55,000 bases of DNA from Cryptomeria japonica (GCF_030272615.1 NW_026729345.1:1-55000), one strand, 5' to 3'. Positions 35,174 through 47,777 are shown, numbered from the stretch's first letter. A program made the numbers and translations. The notes: generated by a model not told the origin, from the letters alone.

Positions 35174-35292
35174 GGGTGCGATCATACCAGCGTTAGTGCA
35201 CCGGATCCCATCAGAACTCCGCAGTTAAGCGCGCTTGGGCCGGAGTAGTACTGGGATGGGTGACCTCCCGGGAAGTCCCGGTGTTGCCACCC
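35174..35292 (+). rRNA. 5S rRNA: 5S ribosomal RNA, copy 5 (one-base insertion)
   Basis: This copy matches copy 1 with one extra C in TTGCCACCC (near 35288), which would bulge the 3' strand of the terminal helix. It lies near the right edge of the indel-rich block, so a sequence error is the simplest reading. A six-T run follows. Confidence 0.93.
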
Positions 35293-35298
35293 TTTTTT
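35293..35298 (+). terminator. RNA polymerase III terminator, copy 5
   Basis: Six T residues followed by AG and a five-T run. Confidence 0.9.
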
Positions 35299-35721
35299 AG
35301 TTTTTCGCCGGGCGTCGCAATGCTATTTGAATAAACCTTTTGCCCGTTTGCGTTCTCGTCGGGGCCGGGCCGGGCCGGGGTGCGCTGCCCGCACTACCGC
35401 GCGCAGCCCGGGGGCGACACCGAGCGCGCACCCGAGGCGCCCCGAGCACACAGGCCACGGTGCAACCCTGGCGTTGTGCGCGCACCCCGGTGCGCCCGAG
35501 GTGCTGCGCGCGCACCCAGGTGAAATCGGTGTGCACCTCGGCCAGTGCGCGCTCGGTCGAGTCGCGCACGTTGGCCAAGGTGCACGGTGATGTTTCTTAC
35601 TCTAAGGTTCCGCACCAGACGCCCGGGACAGGTGAGCGAAGCTGGGCGGGGGCCGGGTGCGCGGCCGGGGCAGGTGCACGCAGCTGGAGAGAGCTTTGGA
35701 GCACACTTCGGAGCGCACCAA
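35299..35721 (+). other. GC-rich 3' flank of 5S copy 5
   Basis: The quadruplex-type motif lies at 35361-35380. GCGCGCGCGGG reads GCGCGCAGCCCGGG at about 35,404. An extra G at about 35,651 is among the last indels of the noisy block. Confidence 0.8.
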
Positions 35722-36461
35722 TGATGCGCTCCATTCAAAAGTTTCCTGAAAAGGCAAAAAAAGTTGAGATTATAGAATTTCCCACTTGAGAGATTGTAAA
35801 AAAAAAAATTTAAAATGAAGGAAACGCGGGTGCCAAGGTGTGCGCAGCCCAGCCAAGGTGTGCGCACCAAGGCGCCCACCCTGGCGAAGGTGCACGCAAG
35901 GTGCGCACCCGAGGCAAACCGGACAATTAACCCAACTTTCGACTTCGCGCGCACCTTGGAGCGCACTTCGGAGCGCTCCTTGGTGCGCACCAATCTTGGG
36001 CACCTCGGAGTGCACCATGGCGCCCACCAAGGTGCGCACCCGGGGCAAACCGAGCTCCGACTTCGTGCGCACCTTGGAGCGCACGAAAGGTGCGCACCAT
36101 GGCGCCCACCAAGGTGCGCAGCCCAGCCAAGGCGTGCGCATCAAGGTGCGCACCCTGGCGAAGGTGCGCACCCGGGGCAAACCGAGCTCCGACTTCGTGC
36201 GCACCTTGGAGCGCACAAAAGGTGCGCAACCCAGCCAAGGTGTGCGCACCCCGGTCAAACCGAGCTCCGAATCGTGCGCACCAGAGGTGCACGCCATCGT
36301 GCGCACCTTGGAGCACACTTCGGAGCCCTCCTTGGTGCGCGCCGATGTTGCGCACCTCGGAGCGCACCCGGGGAAAACAATGCAATTAACCCGACTTTCG
36401 ACTTCGTGGGCACCTCGGAGCGCTCTCGGGTTCGCACCTCGGAGCACACCGAGGTGCGCAC
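35722..36461 (+). repeat. A0 AT island and first GC module, unit 6
   Basis: Clean copy apart from a slightly shorter A-run near 35,800. Confidence 0.86.
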
Positions 36462-37501
36462 CTTTGATGCGCTGCCTTCACCAATTTCCAGAAAAGGCAA
36501 GAAAACATTGAGAAGGTGTGCGCACCGAGGTGCCCACCCTGGCGAAGGTGCACGCGAGGTGCGCACCCGGGGCAAACCGGGCTCCGACTTCGTGCACGCC
36601 GCACCTTGGAGCACACTTCGGAGCGCTCCTTGGTGCGCACCAGGGCGCGCAACCCAGCCGAGGTGCCCACCCCGGCGAAGGTGCACGCGAGGTGCGCACC
36701 CGGGGCAAACCGGGCTCCGACTTCGTGCACGCCATGGTGCCCACCGCGGCGAAGGTGCACGCGAGGTGCGCACCCGGGGCAAACCGGGCTCCGACTTCGT
36801 GCACGCCGCACCTTGGAGCACACTTCGGAGCGCTCCTTGGTGCGCACCATGGTGCCCACCAGGGCGCGCAACCCCGCCGAAGGTGCACGCGAGGTGCGCA
36901 CCCGGGGCAAACCGGGCTCCGACTTCGTGCACGCCGCACCTTGGAGCACACTTCGGAGCGCTCCTTGGTGCGCACCATGGTGCCCACCAGGGCGCGCAAC
37001 CCCGCCGAAGGTGCACGCGAGGTGCGCACCCGGGGCAAACCGGGCTCCGACTTCGTGCACGCCATGGTGCGCACCGCGGCGAAGGTGCGCACCCGGGGCA
37101 AACCGGGCTCCGACTTCGTGCACGCCGCACCTTGGAGCACACTTCGGAGCGCTCCTTGGTGCGCACCAGGGCGCGCAACCCAGCCGAGGTGCCCACCCCG
37201 GCGAAGGTGCACGCGAGGTGCGTACCCGGGGCAAACCGGGCTCCGACTTCGTGCACGCCGCACCTTGGAGCACACTTCGGAGCGCTCCTTGGTGCGCACC
37301 ATGGTGCCCACCAGGCCGCGCAACCCAGCCAAGGTGTGCGCACCAAGGTGCACGCGAGGTGCGCACCCGGGGCAAACCGGGGTCCGACTTCGTGCACGCC
37401 GCACCTTGGAGCACACATCGGGGCGCTCCCGGGTTCGCACCGGCGTTGCGCACCGTGGTGGGCACCTCGGAGCACACCAAGGTGGGCAGCGAGGTGCGCA
37501 C
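36462..37501 (+). repeat. A1 AT island and ~128-bp subrepeat array, unit 6
   Basis: The segment has the same length (1,040 bp) as in units 2, 7 and 8. Confidence 0.88.
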
Positions 37502-39854
37502 CTTTGATGCGATGCCTTCACTAATTTCCATAAAAGGCAAAAAAAAAACGAGATTTTAAAATTTCCGTTTTGAAAGATAGTGAGAAAAAGGGAATGCTGG
37601 TGCCATCTTGAGCCCGCCCTGGTGCGCAGCCCAGCCAAGGTGTGCGCACCAAGGTGCCCACCCTGGCGAAGGTGCGCGCCCGGGCAATTAACCCAACTTC
37701 CAACTTCGCGCGCGCCAGGGTGGGAGCGCACCCAACAACCGGGCCTGGGAAGAGCCAATGCGAGAAACCCCACCAAACGCTCTGACAAAAAAAGAGGGGG
37801 CGCTCCAGTAACCCCGCTTCGGAGCGCACCCTGGGCAAACCCAGCCAAGGTGCCCACCCCGGCCAAGGTGCAGGCGAGGTGCGCACCCGGGGCAAACCGG
37901 GCTCCGACAACGTGCACGCCGCACCTTGGAGCACACTTCGTAGCGCTCCCGGGTGCGCACCTCAGAGCACACCAATGGTGGGCAGCGAGGTGCGCACCTT
38001 TGATGCGCTGCCTTCACTAATTTCCAGAAAAGGCAAAAAAAAAAGGAGATTTTAAAATTTCCGTTTTGAAAGATAGTGAAAAAAACGGAACGCGCGTGCC
38101 ATCTTGAGCCCGCCCTGGTGCGCAGCCCAGGTAAGGTGCCCACCCTGGCAAAGGTGCGCACCCGGGCAATTAACCCTACTTCCGACTTCGTGCGCGCCAG
38201 GGTGGCAACCGGGCCTCGGAAGAGCCAATGCGAGAAACCCCACCAAACGCTCCGACAAAAAAAGAGGCGGCGCTCCAATAACCCCGCTTCGGAGCGCAGC
38301 CGGGGCAAACCCAGCCAAGGTGCCCACCCCGACGAAGGTGCACGCGAGGTGCGCACCCGGGGCAAACCGAGCTCCGACAACGTGCACGCAGCACCTTGGA
38401 GCACACTTCGAAGCACTCCCGGGTGCCCACCGGCGTTGCGCACCGTGGTGGGCAGCGAGGTGCGCACCTTTGATGCGCTGCCTTCACTAATTTCCAGAAA
38501 AAGGCAAAAAAAAATGAGATTTTAAAATTTCCGTTTTGAAAGATAGTGAAAAAAAAGGAACGCGGGTGCCATCTTGAGCCCGCCCTGGTGCGCAGCCCAG
38601 GCAAGGCATGCGCACCAAGGTGCCCACCCGAGGTGCACACCCGGGGCAAACCGGGCTCCGACTTCGTGCAGGCCGCACCTTGGAGCACACTTCGGAGCGC
38701 TCCTTGGTGCGCACCATGGTGCCCACCAGGGCGCGCAACCCAGCCAAGGTCTGCACACTAAGGTGCCCACCCCGGCGAAGGTGCACGCGAGGTGCGCACC
38801 CGGGGCAAACCGGGCTCCGACTTCGTGCACGCCATGGTGCCCACCGCGGCGAAGGTGCACGCGAGGTGCGCACCCGGGGCAAACCGGGCTCCGACTTCGT
38901 GCACGCCGCACCTTGGAGCACACTTCGGAGCGCTCCTTGGTGCGCACCATGGTGCCCACCAGGGCGCGCAACCCAGCCAAGGTGTGCGCACCAAGGTGCA
39001 CGCGAGGTGCGCACCCGGGGCAAACCGGGGTCCGACTTCGTGCACGCCGCACCTTGGAGCACACATCGGAGCGCTCCCAGGTTCGCACCAGCGTTGCGCA
39101 CCTTTGATGCGCTGCCTTCACTAATTTCCAGAAAAGGCAAAAAAAAACGATATTTTAAAATTTCCGTTCTGAAAGATAGTGAAAAAAACGGAACGCGGGT
39201 GCCATCTTGAGCCCTTCCTGGTGCGCAGCCCAGGCAAGTTGTGCGCACCAAGGTGCCCACCCTGGCGGAGGTGCGCGCCCGGGGCAAACCGGGCTCCGAC
39301 TTCGTGCACTGCATGGTGCCCACCAAGGCGCGCAACCCAGCCAAGGTGCCCACCGCAGCGAAGGTGCACGCGAGGTGCACACCCGGGGCAAACCGGGCTC
39401 CGACTTCGTGCACGCCGCACCTTGGAGCACACTTCAGAGCGCTCCTTGGTGCGCACCAGGGCGCGCAACCCAGCCGAGGTGCCCACCCCGGCGAAGGTGC
39501 ACGCGAGGTGCGCACCCGGGGCAAACCGGGCTCCGACTTCGTGCACGCCATGGTGCCCACCGCGGCGAAGGTGCGCACCCGGGGCAAACCGGGCTCCGAC
39601 TTCGTGCACGCCGCACCTTGGAGCACACTTCGGAGCGCTCCTTGGTGCGCACCATGGTGCCCACCAGGCCGCGCAACCCAGCCAAGGTGTGCGCACCAAG
39701 GTGCACGCGAGGTGCGCACCCGGGGCAAACCGGGGTCCGACTTCGTGCACGCCGCACCTTGGAGCACACATCGGGGCGCTCCCGGGTTCGCACCGGCGTT
39801 GCGCACCGTGGTGGGCACCTCGGAGCACACCAAGGTGGGCAGCGAGGTGCGCAC
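37502..39854 (+). repeat. Spacer segment B-C-D-E, unit 6
   Basis: Islands begin at 37502, 37998, 38468 and 39102. An inserted T lies just before C (about 37,976). G to A at 38370 changes CCGGG to CCGAG. Confidence 0.9.
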
Positions 39855-41688
39855 CTTTGATGCGATGCCTTCACTAATTTCCATAAAAGGCAAAAAAAAA
39901 ACGAGATTTTAAAATTTCCGTTTTGAAAGATAGTGAGAAAAAGGGAATGCTGGTGCCATCTTGAGCCCGCCCTGGTGCGCAGCCCAGCCTAGGTTTGCGC
40001 ACCAAGGTGCCCACCCTGGCGAAGGTGCGCGCCCGGGCAATTAACCCAACTTCCAACTTCGCGCGCGCCAGGGTGGGAGCGCACCCAACAACCGGGCCTG
40101 GGAAGAGCCAATGCGAGAAACCCCACCAAACTCTCTGACAAAAAAAGAGGGGGCGCTCCAGTAACCCCGCTTCGGAGCGCACCCTGGGCAAACCCAGCCA
40201 AGGTGCCCACCCCGGCCAAGGTGCAGGCGAGGTGCGCACCCGGGGCAAACCGGGCTCCGACAACGTGCACGCCGCACCTTGGAGCACACTTCGTAGCGCT
40301 CCCGGGTGCGCACCTCAGAGCACACCAAGGTGGGCAGCGAGGTGCGCACCTTTGATGCGCTGCCTTCACTAATTTCCAGAAAAGGCAAAAAAAAAAGGAG
40401 ATTTTAAAATTTCCGTTTTGAAAGATAGTGAAAAAAACGGAACGCGCGTGCCATCTTGAGCCCGCCCTGGTGCGCAGCCCAGGTAAGGTGCCACCCTGGC
40501 AAAGGTGCGCACCCGGGCAATTAACCCTACTTCCGACTTCGTGCGCGCCAGGGTGGCAACCGGGCCTCGGAAGAGCCAATGCGAGAAACCCCACCAAACG
40601 CTCCGACAAAAAAAGAGGCGGCGCTCCAATAACCCCGCTTCGGAGCGCAGCCGGGGCAAACCAAGCCAAGGTGCCCACCCCGACGAAGGTGCACGCGAGG
40701 TGCGCACCCGGGGCAAACCGGGCTCCGACAACGTGCACGCAGCACCTTGGAGCACACTTCGAAGCACTCCCGGGTGCCCACCGGCGTTGCGCACCGTGGT
40801 GGGCAGCGAGGTGCGCACCTTTGATGCGCTGCCTTCACTAATTTCCAGAAAAAGGCAAAAAAAAATGAGATTTTAAAATTTCCGTTTTGAAAGATAGTGA
40901 AAAAAAAGGAACGCGGGTGCCATCTTGAGCCCGCCCTGGTGCGCAGCCCAGGCAAGGCATGCGCACCAAGGTGCCCACCCGAGGTGCACACCCGGGGCAA
41001 ACCGGGCTCCGACTTCGTGCAGGCCGCACCTTGGAGCACACTTCGGAGCGCTCCTTGGTGCGCACCATGGTGCCCACCAGGGCGCACCCGAGGCAAACCG
41101 GGCTCCGACTTCGTGCACGCCGCACCTTGGAGCACACATCGGAGCGCTCCCAGGTTCGCACCAGCGTTGCGCACCTTTGATGCGCTGCCTTCACTAATTT
41201 CCAGAAAAGGCAAAAAAAAACGATATTTTAAAATTTCCGTTCTGAAAGATAGTGAAAAAAACGGAACGCGGGTGCCATCTTGAGCCCTTCCTGATGCGCA
41301 GCCCAGGCAAGTTGTGCGCACCAAGGTGCCCACCCTGGCGGAGGTGCGCGCCCGGGGCAAACCGGGCTCCGACTTCGTGCACTGCATGGTGCCCACCAAG
41401 GCGCGCAACCCAGCCAAGGTGCCCACCGCAGCGAAGGTGCACGCGAGGTGCGCACCCGAGGTGCACACCCGGGGCAAACCGGGCTCCGACTTCGTGCACG
41501 CCGCACCTTGGAGCACACTTCAGAGCGCTCCTTGGTACGCACCAGGGCGCGCAACCCAGCCAAGGTGCTCACCCCGGCGAAGGTGCACGCGAGGTGCGCA
41601 CCCGGGGCAAACCGGGCTCGGACTTCGTGCACGCCGCACCTTGGAGCACACATCGGAGCGCTCCCGGGTTCGCACCAGCATTGCGCAC
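39855..41688 (+). repeat. Spacer duplicate B'-C'-D'-E', unit 6
   Basis: Islands begin at 39855, 40350, 40819 and 41175. A to T at 39990 (CAGCCTAGG) is private to this copy. Confidence 0.9.
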
Positions 41689-42332
41689 CTTTGATGCGCT
41701 GCCTTCACTAATTTCCAGAAAAGGCAAAAAAAAGAAAAAAATGAGATTTTAAAATTTCCGTTTTGAAAGATAGTGAAAAAAACGGAACGCGGGTGCCATC
41801 TTGAGCCCGCCCTGGTGTGCAGCCCAGGCAAGTTGTGCGCACCAAGGCACCCACCCTGGCCAAGGTGGGTCACGGGGTGGGTCCTAGGGTGGGTAACGGG
41901 GTGGGTACTAAGGTGCGTGCCAAGGTGGGTCATAGGGTGGGTGCCAAGGTGGGCACCAGGGTGGGTGTGCACCAACCCTAGCCAGGGTAGGTCACGGGGT
42001 GGTTGTCGGGGTGGGCGTCAAGGAGCCAAGGTGGGTGGCAAGTAGCCAAGTTGCGTGCCAAGGTGGGTGTCGGGGTGGGTGCCAAGGATCCAAGGTGGGT
42101 GCCAAGGAACCAAGGTGGGTGTCTGGGTGGGTGCCGAGGTGGGAGCCAGGGTGGGTCCCAAGGTGAGTGCAAAGGTGGGTGCCAGGGTCAAGGTGAGTGC
42201 CAATGTGGGTTCCAAGGTGCCAGGGTCAGGGTGAGTGCCAATGTGGGTTCAAAGGTGCTAAGTTGGGTGCGAGGTTGGGTGCGAGGGTGGGTGGGTGCCA
42301 AGGTGTGCTAGGTGGAAGCCCGGGTGGGTCGG
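41689..42332 (+). repeat. F AT island and GGTGGG array, unit 6
   Basis: Clean copy. The array starts near 41863. Confidence 0.88.
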
Positions 42333-42712
42333 CATCCCATGGGTGTCGAGTTGGGTGCCTGATGGGTGCTTCTTGTCAAGTTTTAGTCGTCGGGACTCAT
42401 TTCGAGCCTTAGAGGTCGTTTCTTGTCCGGTTGCCCTGTCTTCGACCTGGGAACCCAATTTTGGTCCTCGGGTCCCATTTTTTTTTGTCTCGCATCCCAC
42501 TTTTGGCCTGTGGCCTTTTCGGGGTCGATTCTCGTTTTGGGCATCAGAGCATGTTTCTTCTCCTAAAACCCAATATTTGTTTATTAAGTCTCGGAACACA
42601 TTTTTGTTCTCGTGGACCCATCATGGGTCTTGGAACGCATTTGTGGTCCTTGGGTCCCATTTTGCATCCCGAAACTTGTGTTTTGGTGCTTGATCCCTAT
42701 TTTGGGTGCCCA
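42333..42712 (+). other. T-rich single-copy spacer segment, unit 6
   Basis: Clean 380-bp copy with the same repeats and inverted repeat as 2681-3060. Confidence 0.8.
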
Positions 42713-43101
42713 CCTTGCACCAAGTGCGCACCCGGGGCAAACCGAGCGCCTTGGTGCACCGGGGCAAGATCGAGCGTGCACCCGAGGCGCCCCGAACATG
42801 CACCAAGGTGCACTCGGCCCACATGTGAGCGCAGGTCGTTGCGCCCGAGGTGGTGTGTGGGCACCGCGTTGCAGACGGGACACTGCACGCACACGACGCC
42901 CCCTCCAGGTGCACGCACGTAGGCCGGGCCGGGTGCACACCCGACGCCCTAGCAAGGTGCGCGCACCCGGGCAGGGCTCACACTTGGCGAACGGGGCGCA
43001 CTTCGCGAGGGAGGGTGTGCACCTCGACGGGGGTGGGTGGCCGGGGTGGATTCGCACGTGGGTCGCGGTTTGCTAAGTACACACTGCGACAAGCTCATAA
43101 C
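42713..43101 (+). other. GC-rich 5' flank of 5S copy 6
   Basis: Clean 389-bp copy, same length as in units 1 and 7. Confidence 0.75.
43074..43101 (+). promoter_or_regulatory. 5S upstream promoter region, copy 6
   Basis: TAAGTAC begins at -28 and C is at -1, unchanged. Confidence 0.6.
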
Positions 43102-43219
43102 GGGTGCGATCATACCAGCGTTAGTGCACCGGATCCCATCAGAACTCCGCAGTTAAGCGCGCTTGGGCCGGAGTAGTACTGGGATGGGTGACCTCCCGGG
43201 AAGTCCCGGTGTTGCACCC
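43102..43219 (+). rRNA. 5S rRNA: 5S ribosomal RNA, copy 6
   Basis: The sequence is identical to copy 1 over all 118 nt, in a stretch of the window with few indels. It is therefore the second clean reference copy. The promoter context TAAGTAC at -28 and C at -1 is conserved and a six-T run follows directly. Confidence 0.97.
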
Positions 43220-43225
43220 TTTTTT
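43220..43225 (+). terminator. RNA polymerase III terminator, copy 6
   Basis: Six T residues followed by AG and a five-T run, as in copy 1. Confidence 0.9.
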
Positions 43226-43644
43226 AGTTTTTCGCCGGGCGTCGCAATGCTATTTGAATAAACCTTTTGCCCGTTTGCGTTCTCGTCGGGGCCGGGCCGG
43301 GCCGGGGTGCGCTGCCCGCACTACCGCGCGCGCGGGGGCGACACCGAGCGCGCACCCGAGGCGCCCCGAGCACACAGGCCACGGTGCAACCCGGGCGTTG
43401 TGCGCGCACCCCGGTGCGCCCGAGGTGCTGCGCGCGCACCCAGGTGAAATCGGTGTGCACCTCGGCCAGTGCGCGCTCGGTCGAGTCGCGCACGTTGGCC
43501 AAGGTGCACGGTGATGTTTCTTACTCTAAGGTTCCGCACCAGACGCCCGGGACAGGTGAGCGAAGCTGGGCGGGGCCGGGTGCGCGGCCGGGGCAGGTGC
43601 ACGCAGCTGGAGAGAGCTTTGGAGCACACTTCGGAGCGCACCAA
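43226..43644 (+). other. GC-rich 3' flank of 5S copy 6
   Basis: The quadruplex-type motif lies at 43288-43307. It has GCGGGGGCGAC where unit 2 has one more G. Confidence 0.8.
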
Positions 43645-44385
43645 TGATGCGCTCCATTCAAAAGTTTCCTGAAAAGGCAAAAAAAGTTGAGATTATAGAA
43701 TTTCCCACTTGAGAGATTGTAAAAAAAAAAAATTTAAAATGAAGGAAACGCGGGTGCCAAGGTGTGCGCAGCCCAGCCAAGGTGTGCGCACCAAGGCGCC
43801 CACCCTGGCGAAGGTGCACGCAAGGTGCGCACCCGAGGCAAACCGGACAATTAACCCAACTTTCGACTTCGCGCGCACCTTGGAGCGCACTTCGGAGCGC
43901 TCCTTGGTGCGCACCAATCTTGGGCACCTCGGAGTGCACCATGGCGCCCACCAAGGTGCGCACCCGGGGCAAACCGAGCTCCGACTTCGTGCGCACCTTG
44001 GAGCGCACGAAAGGTGCGCACCATGGCGCCCACCAAGGTGCGCAGCCCAGCCAAGGCGTGCGCATCAAGGTGCGCACCCTGGCGAAGGTGCGCACCCGGG
44101 GCAAACCGAGCTCCGACTTCGTGCGCACCTTGGAGCGCACAAAAGGTGCGCAACCCAGCCAAGGTGTGCGCACCCCGGTCAAACCGAGCTCCGAATCGTG
44201 CGCACCAGAGGTGCACGCCATCGTGCGCACCTTGGAGCACACTTCGGAGCCCTCCTTGGTGCGCGCCGATGTTGCGCACCTCGGAGCGCACCCGGGGAAA
44301 ACAATGCAATTAACCCGACTTTCGACTTCGTGGGCACCTCGGAGCGCTCTCGGGTTCGCACCTCGGAGCACACCGAGGTGCGCAC
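43645..44385 (+). repeat. A0 AT island and first GC module, unit 7
   Basis: Clean copy of 741 bp, same length as in units 2 and 8. Confidence 0.87.
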
Positions 44386-45425
44386 CTTTGATGCGCTGCC
44401 TTCACCAATTTCCAGAAAAGGCAAGAAAACATTGAGAAGGTGTGCGCACCGAGGTGCCCACCCTGGCGAAGGTGCACGCGAGGTGCGCACCCGGGGCAAA
44501 CCGGGCTCCGACTTCGTGCACGCCGCACCTTGGAGCACACTTCGGAGCGCTCCTTGGTGCGCACCAGGGCGCGCAACCCAGCCGAGGTGCCCACCCCGGC
44601 GAAGGTGCACGCGAGGTGCGCACCCGGGGCAAACCGGGCTCCGACTTCGTGCACGCCATGGTGCCCACCGCGGCGAAGGTGCACGCGAGGTGCGCACCCG
44701 GGGCAAACCGGGCTCCGACTTCGTGCACGCCGCACCTTGGAGCACACTTCGGAGCGCTCCTTGGTGCGCACCATGGTGCCCACCAGGGCGCGCAACCCCG
44801 CCGAAGGTGCACGCGAGGTGCGCACCCGGGGCAAACCGGGCTCCGACTTCGTGCACGCCGCACCTTGGAGCACACTTCGGAGCGCTCCTTGGTGCGCACC
44901 ATGGTGCCCACCAGGGCGCGCAACCCCGCCGAAGGTGCACGCGAGGTGCGCACCCGGGGCAAACCGGGCTCCGACTTCGTGCACGCCATGGTGCGCACCG
45001 CGGCGAAGGTGCGCACCCGGGGCAAACCGGGCTCCGACTTCGTGCACGCCGCACCTTGGAGCACACTTCGGAGCGCTCCTTGGTGCGCACCAGGGCGCGC
45101 AACCCAGCCGAGGTGCCCACCCCGGCGAAGGTGCACGCGAGGTGCGTACCCGGGGCAAACCGGGCTCCGACTTCGTGCACGCCGCACCTTGGAGCACACT
45201 TCGGAGCGCTCCTTGGTGCGCACCATGGTGCCCACCAGGCCGCGCAACCCAGCCAAGGTGTGCGCACCAAGGTGCACGCGAGGTGCGCACCCGGGGCAAA
45301 CCGGGGTCCGACTTCGTGCACGCCGCACCTTGGAGCACACATCGGGGCGCTCCCGGGTTCGCACCGGCGTTGCGCACCGTGGTGGGCACCTCGGAGCACA
45401 CCAAGGTGGGCAGCGAGGTGCGCAC
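44386..45425 (+). repeat. A1 AT island and ~128-bp subrepeat array, unit 7
   Basis: Clean 1,040-bp copy. CACTTCGGAGCGCTCC recurs five times and is followed by one CACATCGGGGCGCTCC form at the right end, which marks the junction to B. Confidence 0.89.
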
Positions 45426-47777
45426 CTTTGATGCGATGCCTTCACTAATTTCCATAAAAGGCAAAAAAAAAACGAGATTTTAAAATTTCCGTTTTGAAAG
45501 ATAGTGAGAAAAAGGGAATGCTGGTGCCATCTTGAGCCCGCCCTGGTGCGCAGCCCAGCCAAGGTGTGCGCACCAAGGTGCCCACCCTGGCGAAGGTGCG
45601 CGCCCGGGCAATTAACCCAACTTCCAACTTCGCGCGCGCCAGGGTGGGAGCGCACCCAACAACCGGGCCTGGGAAGAGCCAATGCGAGAAACCCCACCAA
45701 ACGCTCTGACAAAAAAAGAGGGGGCGCTCCAGTAACCCCGCTTCGGAGCGCACCCTGGGCAAACCCAGCCAAGGTGCCCACCCCGGCCAAGGTGCAGGCG
45801 AGGTGCGCACCCGGGGCAAACCGGGCTCCGACAACGTGCACGCCGCACCTTGGAGCACACTTCGTAGCGCTCCCGGGTGCGCACCTCAGAGCACACCAAG
45901 GTGGGCAGCGAGGTGCGCACCTTTGATGCGCTGCCTTCACTAATTTCCAGAAAAGGCAAAAAAAAAAGGAGATTTTAAAATTTCCGTTTTGAAAGATAGT
46001 GAAAAAAACGGAACGCGCGTGCCATCTTGAGCCCGCCCTGGTGCGCAGCCCAGGTAAGGTGCCCACCCTGGCAAAGGTGCGCACCCGGGCAATTAACCCT
46101 ACTTCCGACTTCGTGCGCGCCAGGGTGGCAACCGGGCCTCGGAAGAGCCAATGCGAGAAACCCCACCAAACGCTCCGACAAAAAAAGAGGCGGCGCTCCA
46201 ATAACCCCGCTTCGGAGCGCAGCCGGGGCAAACCCAGCCAAGGTGCCCACCCCGACGAAGGTGCACGCGAGGTGCGCACCCGGGGCAAACCGGGCTCCGA
46301 CAACGTGCACGCAGCACCTTGGAGCACACTTCGAAGCACTCCCGGGTGCCCACCGGCGTTGCGCACCGTGGTGGGCAGCGAGGTGCGCACCTTTGATGCG
46401 CTGCCTTCACTAATTTCCAGAAAAAGGCAAAAAAAAATGAGATTTTAAAATTTCCGTTTTGAAAGATAGTGAAAAAAAAGGAACGCGGGTGCCATCTTGA
46501 GCCCGCCCTGGTGCGCAGCCCAGGCAAGGCATGCGCACCAAGGTGCCCACCCGAGGTGCACACCCGGGGCAAACCGGGCTCCGACTTCGTGCAGGCCGCA
46601 CCTTGGAGCACACTTCGGAGCGCTCCTTGGTGCGCACCATGGTGCCCACCAGGGCGCGCAACCCAGCCAAGGTCTGCACACTAAGGTGCCCACCCCGGCG
46701 AAGGTGCACGCGAGGTGCGCACCCGGGGCAAACCGGGCTCCGACTTCGTGCACGCCATGGTGCCCACCGCGGCGAAGGTGCACGCGAGGTGCGCACCCGG
46801 GGCAAACCGGGCTCCGACTTCGTGCACGCCGCACCTTGGAGCACACTTCGGAGCGCTCCTTGGTGCGCACCATGGTGCCCACCAGGGCGCGCAACCCAGC
46901 CAAGGTGTGCGCACCAAGGTGCACGCGAGGTGCGCACCCGGGGCAAACCGGGGTCCGACTTCGTGCACGCCGCACCTTGGAGCACACATCGGAGCGCTCC
47001 CAGGTTCGCACCAGCGTTGCGCACCTTTGATGCGCTGCCTTCACTAATTTCCAGAAAAGGCAAAAAAAAACGATATTTTAAAATTTCCGTTCTGAAAGAT
47101 AGTGAAAAAAACGGAACGCGGGTGCCATCTTGAGCCCTTCCTGGTGCGCAGCCCAGGCAAGTTGTGCGCACCAAGGTGCCCACCCTGGCGGAGGTGCGCG
47201 CCCGGGGCAAACCGGGCTCCGACTTCGTGCACTGCATGGTGCCCACCAAGGCGCGCAACCCAGCCAAGGTGCCCACCGCAGCGAAGGTGCACGCGAGGTG
47301 CACACCCGGGGCAAACCGGGCTCCGACTTCGTGCACGCCGCACCTTGGAGCACACTTCAGAGCGCTCCTTGGTGCGCACCAGGGCGCGCAACCCAGCCGA
47401 GGTGCCCACCCCGGCGAAGGTGCACGCGAGGTGCGCACCCGGGGCAAACCGGGCTCCGACTTCGTGCACGCCATGGTGCCCACCGCGGCGAAGGTGCGCA
47501 CCCGGGGCAAACCGGGCTCCGACTTCGTGCACGCCGCACCTTGGAGCACACTTCGGAGCGCTCCTTGGTGCGCACCATGGTGCCCACCAGGCCGCGCAAC
47601 CCAGCCAAGGTGTGCGCACCAAGGTGCACGCGAGGTGCGCACCCGGGGCAAACCGGGGTCCGACTTCGTGCACGCCGCACCTTGGAGCACACATCGGGGC
47701 GCTCCCGGGTTCGCACCGGCGTTGCGCACCGTGGTGGGCACCTCGGAGCACACCAAGGTGGGCAGCGAGGTGCGCAC
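45426..47777 (+). repeat. Spacer segment B-C-D-E, unit 7 (reference)
   Basis: Segment lengths are B 495, C 470, D 634 and E 753 bp. Each opens with an AT island of about 110 bp: CTTTGATGCG, TTCACTAATTTCC, A-run, the palindrome ATTTTAAAAT, TTCCGTT, then CGGGTGCCATCTTGAGCCC. Islands differ after the A-run: ACGAGAT (B), AGGAGAT (C), ATGAGAT (D), CGATAT (E). Confidence 0.92.

Larger units (their letters stand above)
35174..43101 (+). repeat. 5S repeat unit 6, complete (7,928 bp)
   Basis: Clean from about 35,800 onward. It differs from unit 7 by scattered changes such as an inserted T in CCAATGGTGG (about 37,976), G to A at 38370 and A to T at 39990. Confidence 0.96.

Noticed and set aside
44402-46390. 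Long open frames on both strands (for example minus 44402-46390 and 19438-21663, plus 43709-45448), with Arg, Pro, Ala, His and Cys-rich products
   Set aside because: They overlap on both strands and in several frames, consist of subrepeats and cross AT islands. They recur with every unit, break at one-base indels and resemble no protein family. Scarcity of stop codons in GGTGCGCACC-type repeats explains them.
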